A stretch of DNA of 64,000 bases from NCBI GenBank assembly GCA_020634035.1, contig JACKCM010000005.1, positions 62,001-126,000 on the forward strand. The letters run 5' to 3'. The notes under the pieces are model-generated. The model had not been told where the DNA came from. It did not search any database and worked only from the letters and a program-made list of their open reading frames with translations. The stretch is from Candidatus Obscuribacterales bacterium. Lineage in GTDB: Bacteria > Cyanobacteriota > Vampirovibrionia > Obscuribacterales > Obscuribacteraceae. This document shows positions 1-8,737 of this stretch, piece after piece. Position 1 is the stretch's first letter. Every line of letters begins with the position of its first letter. Position numbers and translations under genes: made by a program.

Positions 1-1250
1 AATTTCATTAGCGAATAGAACTGTTCTATCGAGGCGGTGGTATCACCCTTCATTAAATAGGCCTGGGCTAGCTCTCGCCTGGCGTCAGGGTCCTGGGGAT
101 TTTTCGTCACCGCACTCACCCAGCGAGTCACCTCTTCGTTGCCCAGTTGAGATGATGTAGGCGCGCCTATGCTCTGGGAGATGAGCGGGTCTGAGGTCTG
201 AATCGGTGGTGGAGCATTCTCGCTATCTTTTGCTTTGTCATGATTGACATCGGGCGGTGCCGTGTTGGAGCCGCCGGCGGGAAGCTCAAAGGGGGCGGAG
301 GTGCCTTCCGGGACTTTCTCCGGTTCGGGCTTGTACTCTATCGCTTTGCGCCCGTCGTCGAGGGTCTCTCCGACAGATTTGGGCGGAGGCGGCAGGTCGG
401 CAACCCCATGCTGTAATTTGATCAGATAGTCGCTGACCATCGATGCGCCGGTGATAGCGAGGAAGGCTACGACGCCGAGAGTAAGCATTCTAACGTCCAT
501 GGGCTTGGCCGGCTGTTTTCTCTGGGGCAGAGGACCGGGCTTCTCGACCATGGTGTTTCTTTGCTGTTCGACCTGCTCTTTGATCTGGATTTCCAGGGTC
601 TGGGCCCGTTTCTTTTCGGCTTCCTGAACCAGCTTCTTGCAGTCGTCAATATATTCGGTCTTGCCTAGATTAGCCGCTTCGGTGCGTTCATGCTCTTTGC
701 GGCTGTAATCGTCGCAAAAATTGGAGCGGTTCCAGGTCAGATCTGGTCCAGACTCGGGTCCCGGCTCCATGTCGTGGACCGGAGCGGTGAGCCTCTCGTT
801 GGAGAGCATGTCGAGGGCTTCTTCTCCGGTCAGAGCCTTGAGATTGTTGAGGGTGGTTTTGCCGGGTACGGCGAGCCCGATGGAAGAAGGTCCAGCCAGG
901 AAGCGTTTCGCGTCCTCGAAAGTAAGATTGAGGTCCTGCTGCAGATGCAGATGGTCTGTGGGTACCGCACTTCTAAAAGTATAGTTGCCGAAAGGCAGAA
1001 GCAGCAGCCGGCAAACCGCCGCTGTGCCGGTCTCTCCGGTGCCGTCCACGACCGCGCCTGTGATTATGGCGTTGTTCTTGACGCCCATACGACCGGTCAG
1101 GTCGCGCCCGACAATCTCGATTACACCGTCAGCAATCACCTTAGACCCGGCTATCGGGTCCAGCACTGCTTTTGGGGTGTAGTATTGCCCTTTGACGATG
1201 GAGGGACTGTTATTTAGTACCAAATTACCCGAAGCCGCCCAACTATCCAT
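1..1250 (-). CDS. Partial membrane protein: PATAN/DUF4388-like N-terminus, coiled segment, one TM, TPR-like C-terminus (3' end off window)
   Basis: An uninterrupted minus-strand frame runs from an ATG at 1250 to the left edge, about 416 codons with no stop, so the C-terminus is missing. Residues ~15-95 resemble a PATAN/DUF4388 module, a small alpha/beta domain of unknown ligand found in bacterial signalling proteins: a dG.I.i-type strand, then a GxxGTAA helix and a LPFGNYTFR strand. Residues ~180-225 are charged and coiled-coil-like (EAEKKRAQTLEIQIKEQVEQ). A single membrane segment lies at ~255-272 (LGVVAFLAITGASMV), followed by a Pro-rich linker and a TPR-like helix (NPQDPDARRELAQAYLMKGD) at the edge. 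I infer an inner-membrane protein with a cytoplasmic N-terminal domain and a distal TPR part. No signal peptide is present. The PATAN call is from pattern only. Confidence 0.75.
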   Translation of the reverse strand, partial: MDSWAASGNLVLNNSPSIVKGQYYTPKAVLDPIAGSKVIADGVIEIVGRDLTGRMGVKNNAIITGAVVDGTGETGTAAVCRLLLLPFGNYTFRSAVPTDHLHLQQDLNLTFEDAKRFLAGPSSIGLAVPGKTTLNNLKALTGEEALDMLSNERLTAPVHDMEPGPESGPDLTWNRSNFCDDYSRKEHERTEAANLGKTEYIDDCKKLVQEAEKKRAQTLEIQIKEQVEQQRNTMVEKPGPLPQRKQPAKPMDVRMLTLGVVAFLAITGASMVSDYLIKLQHGVADLPPPPKSVGETLDDGRKAIEYKPEPEKVPEGTSAPFELPAGGSNTAPPDVNHDKAKDSENAPPPIQTSDPLISQSIGAPTSSQLGNEEVTRWVSAVTKNPQDPDARRELAQAYLMKGDTTASIEQFYSLMK

Positions 1251-1411
1251 TACTACATGCCCTCAAACAACAATAGACAAACCATTATGGGGTGGTCTCT
1301 GACCTTCTAATATTCTATTAGTCAATTGTTGCTTATCTGTGGAAGTTTACTACCCGGTGATTACGTAGTGAATAATGTTGTCTAGATTACATTTTTAGAA
1401 TTATCAGTATC

Positions 1412-1417
1412 TATAAT
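1412..1417 (+). promoter_or_regulatory. Possible -10 element upstream of the GlcG/HbpS-like gene
   Basis: A perfect TATAAT lies about 56 bases upstream of the start at 1474 in an AT-rich stretch. No convincing -35 is present at 16-18 bases, so this is tentative. Confidence 0.3.
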
Positions 1418-1473
1418 CCCATGCTAATCTCATTCTTCGATAAAAAGCTTACCGAAGGACAGGAGTATTCAAG

Positions 1474-1869
1474 ATGGTAACCCTGGAAGATGCTAGAAGA
1501 GTCATAGCCGCCGCCGAGAAAAAATCAGCCGAAATAGGCCAGCCGATGAATATCGCCGTCGCCGATTGCGGTGCCAATCTGGTGGCACATGTGCGAATGG
1601 ATGGTGCCTGGATTGGCAGTATCGATATCTCTATGAAGAAAGCGTTCACCTCAAGAGCCTTCGACATAGCCACCAAAGATCTGGCTGAGCATGCCCAGCC
1701 AAACAAGCAGTTCTACGGTATCCATGCCTCGAATGACGGCAAGATCATGATCTTTGCCGGCGGCATTCCATTAAAAAAAGACGGCAAAGTAGTCGGTAGT
1801 ATCGGTGTCAGTGGCGGCTCCGGAGAGCAAGATCAGGCTGTGGCCGAGGCCGGCGCTGCTGCTTTCTAG
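1474..1869 (+). CDS. GlcG/HbpS-like heme-binding protein (DUF336 family)
   Basis: 131 residues, the usual length for the DUF336/GlcG/HbpS family. Visible family features are an N-terminal helix (TLEDARRVIAAAEKKSAEIG), the strand NIAVADCGANLVAHVRMDGA, the helix SIDISMKKAFTSRAFDIATKDLAE, and the Gly-rich C-terminus GGIPLKKDGKVVGSIGVSGG with the acidic/Gln EQDQAVAEAG. Members of this family form octamers. Some bind heme (HbpS of Streptomyces) and others sit in glycolate, propanediol or oxidative-stress loci, so the precise role is not fixed by sequence. A strong ribosome site (AGGACAGGAG, ~1456-1465) supports this start. There is no signal peptide, so it is probably cytoplasmic. It appears monocistronic: the next gene begins 177 bases downstream with its own ribosome site. 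Confidence 0.85.
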   Translation: MVTLEDARRVIAAAEKKSAEIGQPMNIAVADCGANLVAHVRMDGAWIGSIDISMKKAFTSRAFDIATKDLAEHAQPNKQFYGIHASNDGKIMIFAGGIPLKKDGKVVGSIGVSGGSGEQDQAVAEAGAAAF

Positions 1870-2046
1870 ATCCTCAGGGTCTAAGCCTGGTGAGTTGAAG
1901 GTTATCATCCTTCCGATTTCTAATTTTTTCAATTCTCCATATACGGTGCTTTTCATTTCCGTCTCTCAGTCTCCATCCCCGGGTGGATGAAAGTTTTTGC
2001 CTGTTCGGCAATACTTTCGGAACCCGGAGTTAGAGGAGACCTTGCC

Positions 2047-2505
2047 ATGCGAATGAAAGAATTGATCGTAGTAAGTATTTTATTGGCGCTGGGCATTCAG
2101 GGCGCCGGCGGAGCAGAAGAAGCGGTCAAGGCAAAGGCAACTTCTGCAAAATCGACAGTGATTCACCTGTCACATTATTCGGGTGACCTGCATGCTGCGG
2201 TCATGGCTCTAAAAATAACCCGAGTGGTTCAGAAGCGAAAAGCCCCGGTGGTCTTGTTTCTCGATTTAGAAGGGGTGCGGTTGGCCGATAAAAGACAACC
2301 CCAGGACCTGCGCTGGGGCGCCGGTGAGCCGGTCTCCAACTATTATAAAGAGGTCGTCAAGGGAGGCAGTAAGGTTCTGGTCTGCCCGCATTGCGCCAGG
2401 GCTGCCGGTTTGGACAGCAAGAATCTGCGAGAAAATGCCAAAATCGCCACAGAGGAAGAGATTGCCGATACCATCGTCAATGCCGACCGGATCATGGACT
2501 ATTGA
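2047..2505 (+). CDS. Secreted DsrE/DsrF-like family protein
   Basis: 152 residues from the ATG at 2047, which has a good ribosome site (AGAGGAGAC) just upstream. An upstream in-frame start at 1987 lacks one and would bury the signal peptide. Residues 1-22 form a signal peptide (MRMKELIVVSILLALGIQGAGG). The rest matches the DsrE-like fold: VIHLSHYSGDLHAAVMALKI, then PVVLFLDLEGVRLADKR, then KVLVCPHCARAAGLD and a C-terminal acidic helix. The CPHC-type cysteines (C-x-x-C) occupy the position where DsrE/DsrF-like proteins often carry functional cysteines. Cytoplasmic DsrE/TusD proteins relay sulfur. Exported single-domain relatives have no settled function. Likely periplasmic. Confidence 0.75.
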   Translation: MRMKELIVVSILLALGIQGAGGAEEAVKAKATSAKSTVIHLSHYSGDLHAAVMALKITRVVQKRKAPVVLFLDLEGVRLADKRQPQDLRWGAGEPVSNYYKEVVKGGSKVLVCPHCARAAGLDSKNLRENAKIATEEEIADTIVNADRIMDY

Positions 2506-2691
2506 GGATATTTTTAGCAAGCTGTCGAATTATTGCTTGAATCGGATAGAGACTGATCTGTTCGATTCTCTTCAATTTCGGCTCTCCTGAAGCCAGGCTG
2601 CTGCCTGCTTTGCGAAGCCAGGGCTTGATTTGCGAGGATCTGGGCATAAAGAGAAAGATGCTCAATCTACCGTAGTAAGACCGAATACAGC

Positions 2692-3768
2692 ATGGTTGAA
2701 AATATCCAGGATAAAAGCGGAAAAGGCAGTGATGGAGTCAAGGCTGACGATCATGTAAATCTGGTCGCGTTTCAACCCGAGCATAGCTCTGCCATTTTCG
2801 GCTCTGGTCACGGAGGCAAAGATCGCCAGCGCGAAGACACGAAGGCGCTGGAGGCAAAGGGCGCGATTCCGACCGTGCAGCTTGAAGACAGCAAAGAGGT
2901 CGACTATTCAGAAAGCACCAACACAGGTCATTCTTTCAGAGGCTGGATTGCCGACAAGTTTGCCTCGGATGACGAGCGCGAGATTATCCACGACTTCAAT
3001 AAACTGGCTAAAGAGACCGGTCATGAGCTGCTTACCGACACCCAGAAATTGCAGATAGAGAACCTTCCTGAAGACCAGAAAGAGATGTATCGGCTCGCCT
3101 TAGATTCGTTGATAGATCTGAAGGACGGCAAGATAAGCCCGGCCGACTACATGATGAATAATCTCGACAATGCCGTGAAGCTTGCCGAAAAGAACGGACG
3201 GGAGCCCGGCAGCTGGAACTTTTTGAAGACCAGTCGAGAGCAGCTTTTCGTCAACTATGTCGGGCTGGTCATGTCTGAGGAGCCCATGGGCTTCATCAAT
3301 GATACCGGCAGAGAGCTGGCTGGCGGTGGACCCCATATAGCCGGGTCTGCGCTGGAGACGGTCTATCAAGCGATAGTCGCCGACAAGCGTGGTGCCGAGG
3401 GCTTCAATACGAATATTACAGACAAAAATACCAGTGATACCATCACGCACCACTTCAGAGAGTTTCTTCTGGCTTCGTACAATACTAATAAAACCTTTGC
3501 CGATATAGAAGCGGTAATGATAGACGATCCCAAGAAAAATCCCGGCGATGTGCGCAACGCATACTATGCCAACATGCTGGGCTCGGCGCTTAGAATGGGA
3601 GTGATCACCCCGCGGGAAGCCGCCGATATGACGCGCTGGGCTTACACCAAGCATGGTGGCAAGCAGCCGCCTTTTGGTGCAGCGAATGTGGACGGCAGTT
3701 ATCTGCGTCCGGGTAAAGACTTCAGGATCAGAGACTGGTTAAAAGCCTATCGCGAACGCGATAAATAG
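2692..3768 (+). CDS. Uncharacterised acidic, mostly helical protein
   Basis: 358 residues with no domain I recognise. Residues 1-75 are polar and probably disordered. Residues ~80-340 look like an amphipathic helical domain with a conserved-looking tail (GAANVDGSYLRPGKDFRIRD). There is no signal peptide or membrane segment and no clear ribosome site before the ATG at 2692, so the start could lie further in. The disordered N-terminus followed by a folded part is a style shared with several other proteins in this window (17.4, 18.7, 31.6, 38.9, 39.6 and 49.6 kb). Function unknown. Confidence 0.7.
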   Translation: MVENIQDKSGKGSDGVKADDHVNLVAFQPEHSSAIFGSGHGGKDRQREDTKALEAKGAIPTVQLEDSKEVDYSESTNTGHSFRGWIADKFASDDEREIIHDFNKLAKETGHELLTDTQKLQIENLPEDQKEMYRLALDSLIDLKDGKISPADYMMNNLDNAVKLAEKNGREPGSWNFLKTSREQLFVNYVGLVMSEEPMGFINDTGRELAGGGPHIAGSALETVYQAIVADKRGAEGFNTNITDKNTSDTITHHFREFLLASYNTNKTFADIEAVMIDDPKKNPGDVRNAYYANMLGSALRMGVITPREAADMTRWAYTKHGGKQPPFGAANVDGSYLRPGKDFRIRDWLKAYRERDK

Positions 3769-3808
3769 TCTTGTTTTTGTTGCAGCATCGTTTTTCTATT
3801 TGAGTCTT

Positions 3809-4690
3809 TCATGCTTTCAAGCCATCTTTCGTCAGTGCTTTTACCAGTTCTAGAAACGCTTTAGTAGAGGGGCTCAGGTTAGTCCAGACCAGACCTACAG
3901 AGACCGGGATTCCTGGAGGCGGCATACTCATCACGACCAGGGCGTCGTTGTTTTGTACCGCTCCCCGGGGCAAGAACGTCGCGAAGCGACTGCCTTTGAG
4001 GACAGAGAGCAGGGCATGTCCATCATCGAAGCGCATACTCGCCCCCAGCTCTATACCGTGTTCTTCGCAATAGTTGCCGAGCAAGCGAGTAGCCGAAATT
4101 CTTTCTGATGGCAGCACCAGGGGAAGTGCCTCAAGGTCTTTTACAGTAAGCTTCTTTTTGTCAGCCGCCTCATGACCTTCTGATACCACACAGACGATTT
4201 CGTCTTTGAACAGTTCATGATATTGCAGCTCGCCGTGCTGGGGCGGCACTATGGTAAAGCCCAGGTCCATTCTGCCTGCCAGGACTTCTTCTTCTAGATC
4301 CTCGGAAGCCAGGGATTTATAGTTAATCTCTACTCCGGGATACTGCGAATTGAATCTGCAGATCCAGCCACTTACATAACGGCTGCCATAGAGGGGCATC
4401 GAGCCTAAATGGAGATGGCCACGCAATATAGAGTTGAGGGCGTCAACCTCTTGGGTGCCTATCTCTAGCGACCGAATCGCCTCTTTCGCTCTTTTCAAAA
4501 ACACCTGACCGGTCTCGGTTAATTTGATGCTTCTTCCAGACCGCGAGAACAGCTCAGCCCCAAGCTCCTCTTCTAGTTGCTGAATTTGAACCGATAGAGT
4601 CGGCTGCGATACATATAATGCCTCGGCAGCCCGGGTGAAATTTTGGAGCTCCGCTGCTTTTATGAAGTATCTGAGATGTCTTAGTTCCAA
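3809..4690 (-). CDS. LysR-family transcriptional regulator
   Basis: 293 residues from a TTG at 4690, the normal LysR length. Upstream extension to 4840 is possible, but the ribosome site (AGGAGAGG) directly precedes the TTG and the protein then starts LELRHLRYF, as LysR proteins do. Residues 1-60 form the winged helix-turn-helix (AAELQNFTRAAEALYVSQPT, then LSVQIQQLEEELGAELFSR). Residues ~90-293 form the periplasmic-binding-protein-like effector domain. The pattern resembles the CynR/CbbR-like branch, though the inducer cannot be read off. It is divergent from an EmrA/EmrB-type efflux pair starting at 4957, so it probably controls that pair and itself. A perfect 8-bp inverted repeat lies between them. 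Confidence 0.9.
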   Translation of the reverse strand: MELRHLRYFIKAAELQNFTRAAEALYVSQPTLSVQIQQLEEELGAELFSRSGRSIKLTETGQVFLKRAKEAIRSLEIGTQEVDALNSILRGHLHLGSMPLYGSRYVSGWICRFNSQYPGVEINYKSLASEDLEEEVLAGRMDLGFTIVPPQHGELQYHELFKDEIVCVVSEGHEAADKKKLTVKDLEALPLVLPSERISATRLLGNYCEEHGIELGASMRFDDGHALLSVLKGSRFATFLPRGAVQNNDALVVMSMPPPGIPVSVGLVWTNLSPSTKAFLELVKALTKDGLKA

Positions 4691-4824
4691 CTGGCCTCTC
4701 CTGTGTTTGCAGATTTTCGGGCCCTTGCCTGAATACAGTTTATCATAGGTGCTGCCTATGGATTTCATAAGAAAAGCGTATTGGACCAATCGGTCTATAA
4801 GCGTTAAATTGGTAGAGTCGGTAG

Positions 4825-4849
4825 TTCGAGAGAATCCCACGCTCTCGAA
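4825..4849. promoter_or_regulatory. Inverted repeat in the LysR/efflux divergent region
   Basis: TTCGAGAG (4825-4832) and CTCTCGAA (4842-4849) form a perfect 8-bp inverted repeat with a 9-base spacer between the regulator start (4690) and the efflux operon start (4957). LysR regulators usually bind interrupted dyads between divergent genes, so this is a reasonable operator candidate. It could instead form an RNA hairpin. Confidence 0.4.
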
Positions 4850-4956
4850 TTGCCCCTGGCTCCATCATTTAATTAAATAACGCCTGCTCCTGGTTTCGGC
4901 CAGGGGGCCGTCGGCGTGCCCAGTCGTTTTTCATACTTCATACTAAGGTTTCCGCA

Positions 4957-6339
4957 ATGAAATGTTCTCAGATTACCAAGCATCAACCTAAAAGCAGCTC
5001 TGCTCCGCCGCTCGAGGTTATTCGCCGCAGCGAAGCGGTGCCCGAGACCCCGCCGCTAGAAGCTGAGCCGAAACCTAACCGCAAGCTCTATCTGCGCCTG
5101 GCGCTCGGACTTGTCGCCGTGGCTCTGTTAGGCCTGGGCGGCTTCTACGGAAAACAGAGCTTCGATCATCTGATCAGCCACGAAGAGACCGATGACGCCT
5201 ATGTCACCGGTCATCTGCATCAGGTCAGCTCCCGGGTGCAGGGCACGGTCGAGACCGTACTGGTGGACGACAATGAGCATGTCCGCAAGGGTCAGGTCCT
5301 GGTTACTTTAGACCCGCGGGATTTTGAGGTCAAGGTAAACCAGGCGCTAGCCAGTCTCAAACAAGCAGAACGACGAGCCAACGCTGCAAGAACATCGATA
5401 GCCTTTCAAGAGACCACCGCCCGGGGGCAAGACACCGACGCCCGGGGCAGTATCGACAGCGCCATGGCAGCTATCTCTAAATCCGAAGCGAGCGTGCGCG
5501 AAGCGAAAGCGGGCATAGAAAAGGCAAAATCAGATCTCGTCGCCCGGGAGGCCGAGGTGGAGAGATCGAGCAGAGACTATAAACGTTATATCGCCCTGGA
5601 AAAAGAAGGGGCTGTGACCACCATGGAAAGAGACGGCGCCCGCAGAGACTATCAGGTGGCGGTCGCCAACCGTGATGCCGCCCGTAATGCCATCACCGAA
5701 GCCACAGGAAGACTTGATCAAGCCAAAGAGTCGGTGCTCTCCGGTAAAGCTGCACTGACCAGAGCCCAGGGACAGATAGAACTTGCCCGGGCCAGCACCG
5801 TCCAGACCCGGGTGTCTGAGCATCAATACGAAACAGACATGGCCGCGGTGGCTGCCGCCAGCGCTTCTTTGAAAGAGGCTGAGCTCAATCTCTCTTACAC
5901 AAAGATTGTCGCGCCTGCAGCAGGCCGGGTCGGTAAGAAGACCGTCGAGGAAGGACACCGGATCGAACCCGGACAGCCGCTTTTGACAGTGGTTTCCGAT
6001 GACGCCTGGGTGGTGGCAAATTATAAAGAGACCCAGATCAAGGCTATGCATCCCGGTCAAAGAGTGGCAATCAAAATAGACTCTTTGCCCGAGCATCAGT
6101 TCATCGGCAGAGTAGAGTCCTTTGCTCCTGCATCAGGAGCCAGTTTCGCCCTCTTGCCCTCGGATAATGCCACCGGCAACTTCACAAAGATTGTCCAGAG
6201 AGTGCCTGTTAAAATCCTCTTTGAACCTGCCTCCATCGCAGGATTCGAAGACAGGATAGTGCCTGGACTGTCTGTTGTCACCAGTGTCAATATCAAAGGT
6301 ACTATACCGGTGCAGCATGTGGCTGCCCTCCGTCAATGA
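4957..6339 (+). CDS. emrA: EmrA/HlyD-type membrane fusion protein of a multidrug efflux pump
   Basis: 460 residues. A cytoplasmic Pro-rich N-terminus (1-42) precedes one membrane segment (~45-66, LRLALGLVAVALLGLGGFYG). Then comes the first half of the barrel-sandwich (YVTGHLHQVSSRVQGTVETV; DNEHVRKGQVLVTLDPRDFE), a very long alpha-helical hairpin (~residues 125-300), and the second lipoyl half (LSYTKIVAPAAGRVGKKTVE). A beta-barrel closes the protein (VVANYKETQIKAMHPGQRVA). This is the EmrA/HlyD periplasmic adaptor architecture at typical or slightly long length. It links the inner-membrane pump encoded immediately downstream to an outer-membrane channel, none of which lies nearby. Its stop overlaps the pump start by 4 bases (ATGA), indicating translational coupling. 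Probable regulator: the divergent LysR gene. Confidence 0.9.
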   Translation: MKCSQITKHQPKSSSAPPLEVIRRSEAVPETPPLEAEPKPNRKLYLRLALGLVAVALLGLGGFYGKQSFDHLISHEETDDAYVTGHLHQVSSRVQGTVETVLVDDNEHVRKGQVLVTLDPRDFEVKVNQALASLKQAERRANAARTSIAFQETTARGQDTDARGSIDSAMAAISKSEASVREAKAGIEKAKSDLVAREAEVERSSRDYKRYIALEKEGAVTTMERDGARRDYQVAVANRDAARNAITEATGRLDQAKESVLSGKAALTRAQGQIELARASTVQTRVSEHQYETDMAAVAAASASLKEAELNLSYTKIVAPAAGRVGKKTVEEGHRIEPGQPLLTVVSDDAWVVANYKETQIKAMHPGQRVAIKIDSLPEHQFIGRVESFAPASGASFALLPSDNATGNFTKIVQRVPVKILFEPASIAGFEDRIVPGLSVVTSVNIKGTIPVQHVAALRQ

Positions 6340-7964
6340 GCGCCGGTGCCGCTACTACAACAACTACTACTGATACCGGTACCAGCGTTGGCACCGGTTC
6401 GGGCAGGGCCGGTGATTCTGACGCAGTCCCGCTGAAAAACTGGCTCGCCGTCATCGGAGCCTCCGTAGGCGCGTTTATGGCGGTGCTCGATATCCAGATT
6501 ACTTCATCATCTTTGCGCGATATCCAGGGCGGTCTTGCCGCCAGCGTCGACGAGGGCAGCTGGATTTCGACCTCGTACCTTATTGCCGAGATTGTCACCA
6601 TCCCTCTCAGCGGCTGGCTTTCAAAAGTGCTTTCACCGCGAATTTATATCGTCCTCAACGCCGCTCTTTTTGTGGTGTTCTCTATGCTCTGCGGCATGGC
6701 CAGGGACCTTCCTACCATGATCGCTTTTCGTGGACTGCAAGGCTTCACCGGTGGTGTGCTCATCCCGATGTGTTTCTGGACCATTTTGAGAATGCTGCCA
6801 CCGGCAAAACAGCCCATTGGCTTGGCTATCTTCAGTGTCTCTGCCGTCTTTGCCCCCAGCATCGGTCCTGCCATTGGCGGCTATATCACAGACACTTTTA
6901 GCTGGCCCTATATCTTTTATCTCAATTTGATACCGGGGGTGATTTTGACGGGCATGCTCCTCTATTCTCTGCCCGCCACCAAAATGAACCTGGCTGCCCT
7001 GAAAGAGAACGACATCCCCGGCATAATCTCTATGTCTCTTGGTCTCAGCGCGCTTATCTACGCCCTGGAAGAAGGACAGCGCAAAGACTGGTTCGGCTCC
7101 GAAGAGATTCGCATCGCTGCCGCCATAGCTATTGTCTGTCTGCTTTTCTTTCTGGTGCGAGAGCTGGTCGCCCGTTATCCCCTGGTTAACCTTCGACTCT
7201 TTGCCCGCAGAAATTTCGGCATCGGCACCGCCGGCAGCGTCATCCTCGGCATGGCTCTTTATGGCAGTGTCTATTTGATACCACTGTATCTTGCCGTGGT
7301 CCATGAATACAGCGCCTGGCAGATAGGCCAGGTCATGATCTGGTCCGGTCTGCCCCAGCTTGCCATCACCCCTTTCGTCCCCTGGGTCATGAAAAGAGTC
7401 GACCCTCGCTATCTTATCGCTTTCGGTCTGGTGCTCTTTTCTGCCAGTTGTGCCGTCAACGCTTTCATGACCCACGATTTTGCCGGAGACCAGATGGTCA
7501 CCTCTATGTTGATAAGGGCTTTGGGCTTGCCTTTTATCATCACGCCTCTATCAGCGCTCGCCACCGTCGGCATCGAAGCAGAGCAAGCCGGTTCGGCTTC
7601 CTCTCTCTTCAACATGATGCGTAACCTGGGCGGCTCTATCGGAACGGCGCTCGCCTCTACCCTGGTGGTACAGAGAGAACAGTTTCACTCATTTCGAATT
7701 CATGAACACCTCAGCTATTCGGACCCCGGGGTGAGAGCCTGGCTTGGCGAAGCGGCAGGCAGCCTGCACCATGCCGGGACCATGGCCTGGTCCGCCCGGG
7801 AGCAAGCTCTCGCCATGCTCGCCACAAGAGTGCGCGCCGAAGCCTATGTGATGGCTTTCAACGACATCTTTCTCTGTCTGGCGGTGCTGCTTGCCATCGG
7901 TGCCGTGGCGGTATTGTTCATGAAAAAGCCCGATCAAGCTCTGGGCGGTGCCGGAGCCCATTAG
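6336..7964 (+). CDS. emrB: EmrB/QacA-type (DHA2, 14-TM) drug:H+ antiporter
   Basis: 542 residues, the length of DHA2 family major facilitator proteins, with about 14 hydrophobic segments. Diagnostic stretches are NWLAVIGASVGAFMAVLDIQ (TM1 with the Asp), SWISTSYLIAEIVTIPLSGW (TM2) and FRGLQGFTGGVLIP (motif in TM4). Near the end is a PLSALATVGIEAEQAGSASS-type loop seen in EmrB. It exports hydrophobic compounds using proton motive force. The start overlaps the emrA-like stop, so the two form one operon. The N-terminal ~25 residues are Thr/Gly-rich and unusual for the family. The substrate is unknown. Confidence 0.9.
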   Translation: MSAGAATTTTTTDTGTSVGTGSGRAGDSDAVPLKNWLAVIGASVGAFMAVLDIQITSSSLRDIQGGLAASVDEGSWISTSYLIAEIVTIPLSGWLSKVLSPRIYIVLNAALFVVFSMLCGMARDLPTMIAFRGLQGFTGGVLIPMCFWTILRMLPPAKQPIGLAIFSVSAVFAPSIGPAIGGYITDTFSWPYIFYLNLIPGVILTGMLLYSLPATKMNLAALKENDIPGIISMSLGLSALIYALEEGQRKDWFGSEEIRIAAAIAIVCLLFFLVRELVARYPLVNLRLFARRNFGIGTAGSVILGMALYGSVYLIPLYLAVVHEYSAWQIGQVMIWSGLPQLAITPFVPWVMKRVDPRYLIAFGLVLFSASCAVNAFMTHDFAGDQMVTSMLIRALGLPFIITPLSALATVGIEAEQAGSASSLFNMMRNLGGSIGTALASTLVVQREQFHSFRIHEHLSYSDPGVRAWLGEAAGSLHHAGTMAWSAREQALAMLATRVRAEAYVMAFNDIFLCLAVLLAIGAVAVLFMKKPDQALGGAGAH

Positions 7965-8038
7965 CGTTTTTTGATTTGTCAGCCTCTTAAATAAAGTAGA
8001 ATGACATTCGCTATTTTATTGAGGAAGAGGTTGAAGTC

Positions 8039-8710
8039 ATGTCTTTCAGACCCACGCCGTTGTTTTTGTTGTCCGTCTCTTTGCTTGTCACGGGTTCTGC
8101 CCTGGCGCCTGTCCAGGCTAAAGACGCCCCGGATGCTGCCAATTCGAAGGACAGAGCCTCTTCTGAGCATGTCTGGATGGCAGAGCAAGTCGCTTCGGAC
8201 GACCCGCTTGGTCTGAAGCCCCAGTCTGAGAAGAAGCAGAAACGCAAGCCGGTGAGAAGATTCATCAAAGGTGTGGGAACCGAGCTTGGCAAGTCTGCCG
8301 ACTATTTCGGCAAAGACCTCTTCATGTTCTTGTCAGTCCAGGATATCGACCCCTATGAAAAGGACCATCCTGACTTCAGCAAGCCCTGTGATGTTTTGAA
8401 ATATCAGCTTGTGGACGGCTCCCAGGCCACTTTGAGACGCTATCCTGACCGTAGTTTCAGGGTCTTCGGCAGCATCTTCGACGGCACTGTCATGATTCCT
8501 GCCGCCGGAGACGACTACGTCATCAAATATCCCAACGGCACCAGAGGCAAAGTGGTCACTCAGGGCAGCCTTGTCAGAGTTTATCGACCGGACGATACGA
8601 TTACGACTTTTAAAAAGACGATGTCCGGTCGATATGAAGTTTCGAATGACAAGCTGGGTTACATGGGCACCGCCACACCGGACCGCACCGGTATCAGCTG
8701 GGAAGACTGA
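8039..8710 (+). CDS. Secreted protein of unknown function
   Basis: 223 residues. A purine-rich ribosome site (GAGGAAGAGG) precedes the ATG. Residues 1-26 are a signal peptide ending in an Ala-x-Ala-like site (LALAPVQA region). A basic linker (KKQKRKPVRRF) follows at ~65-75, then a beta-rich C-terminal part with repeated strand motifs (LRRYPDRSFRVFGSIFDGTV; VIKYPNGTRGKVVTQG; RVYRPDDTITTFKK). These strands resemble the YD/WG-like short repeats seen in larger proteins of this window. It starts 74 bases after the efflux pair on the same strand and might be cotranscribed, but nothing in it suggests a role in efflux and it is not an outer-membrane channel. Confidence 0.75.
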   Translation: MSFRPTPLFLLSVSLLVTGSALAPVQAKDAPDAANSKDRASSEHVWMAEQVASDDPLGLKPQSEKKQKRKPVRRFIKGVGTELGKSADYFGKDLFMFLSVQDIDPYEKDHPDFSKPCDVLKYQLVDGSQATLRRYPDRSFRVFGSIFDGTVMIPAAGDDYVIKYPNGTRGKVVTQGSLVRVYRPDDTITTFKKTMSGRYEVSNDKLGYMGTATPDRTGISWED

Positions 8711-8737
8711 ATCTGTCTTTAGTTGTTTTGCTTGTCT

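Noticed and set aside
690..1217. Open plus-strand frame of 175 codons at the left edge
   Set aside because: It runs antisense to a minus-strand frame that continues unbroken to the window edge and has a recognisable domain order and membrane segment; the plus-strand translation is low-quality.
6633..7475. 280-codon minus-strand frame inside the emrB-like gene
   Set aside because: It is the antisense of the transporter; it is hydrophilic and without family similarity.
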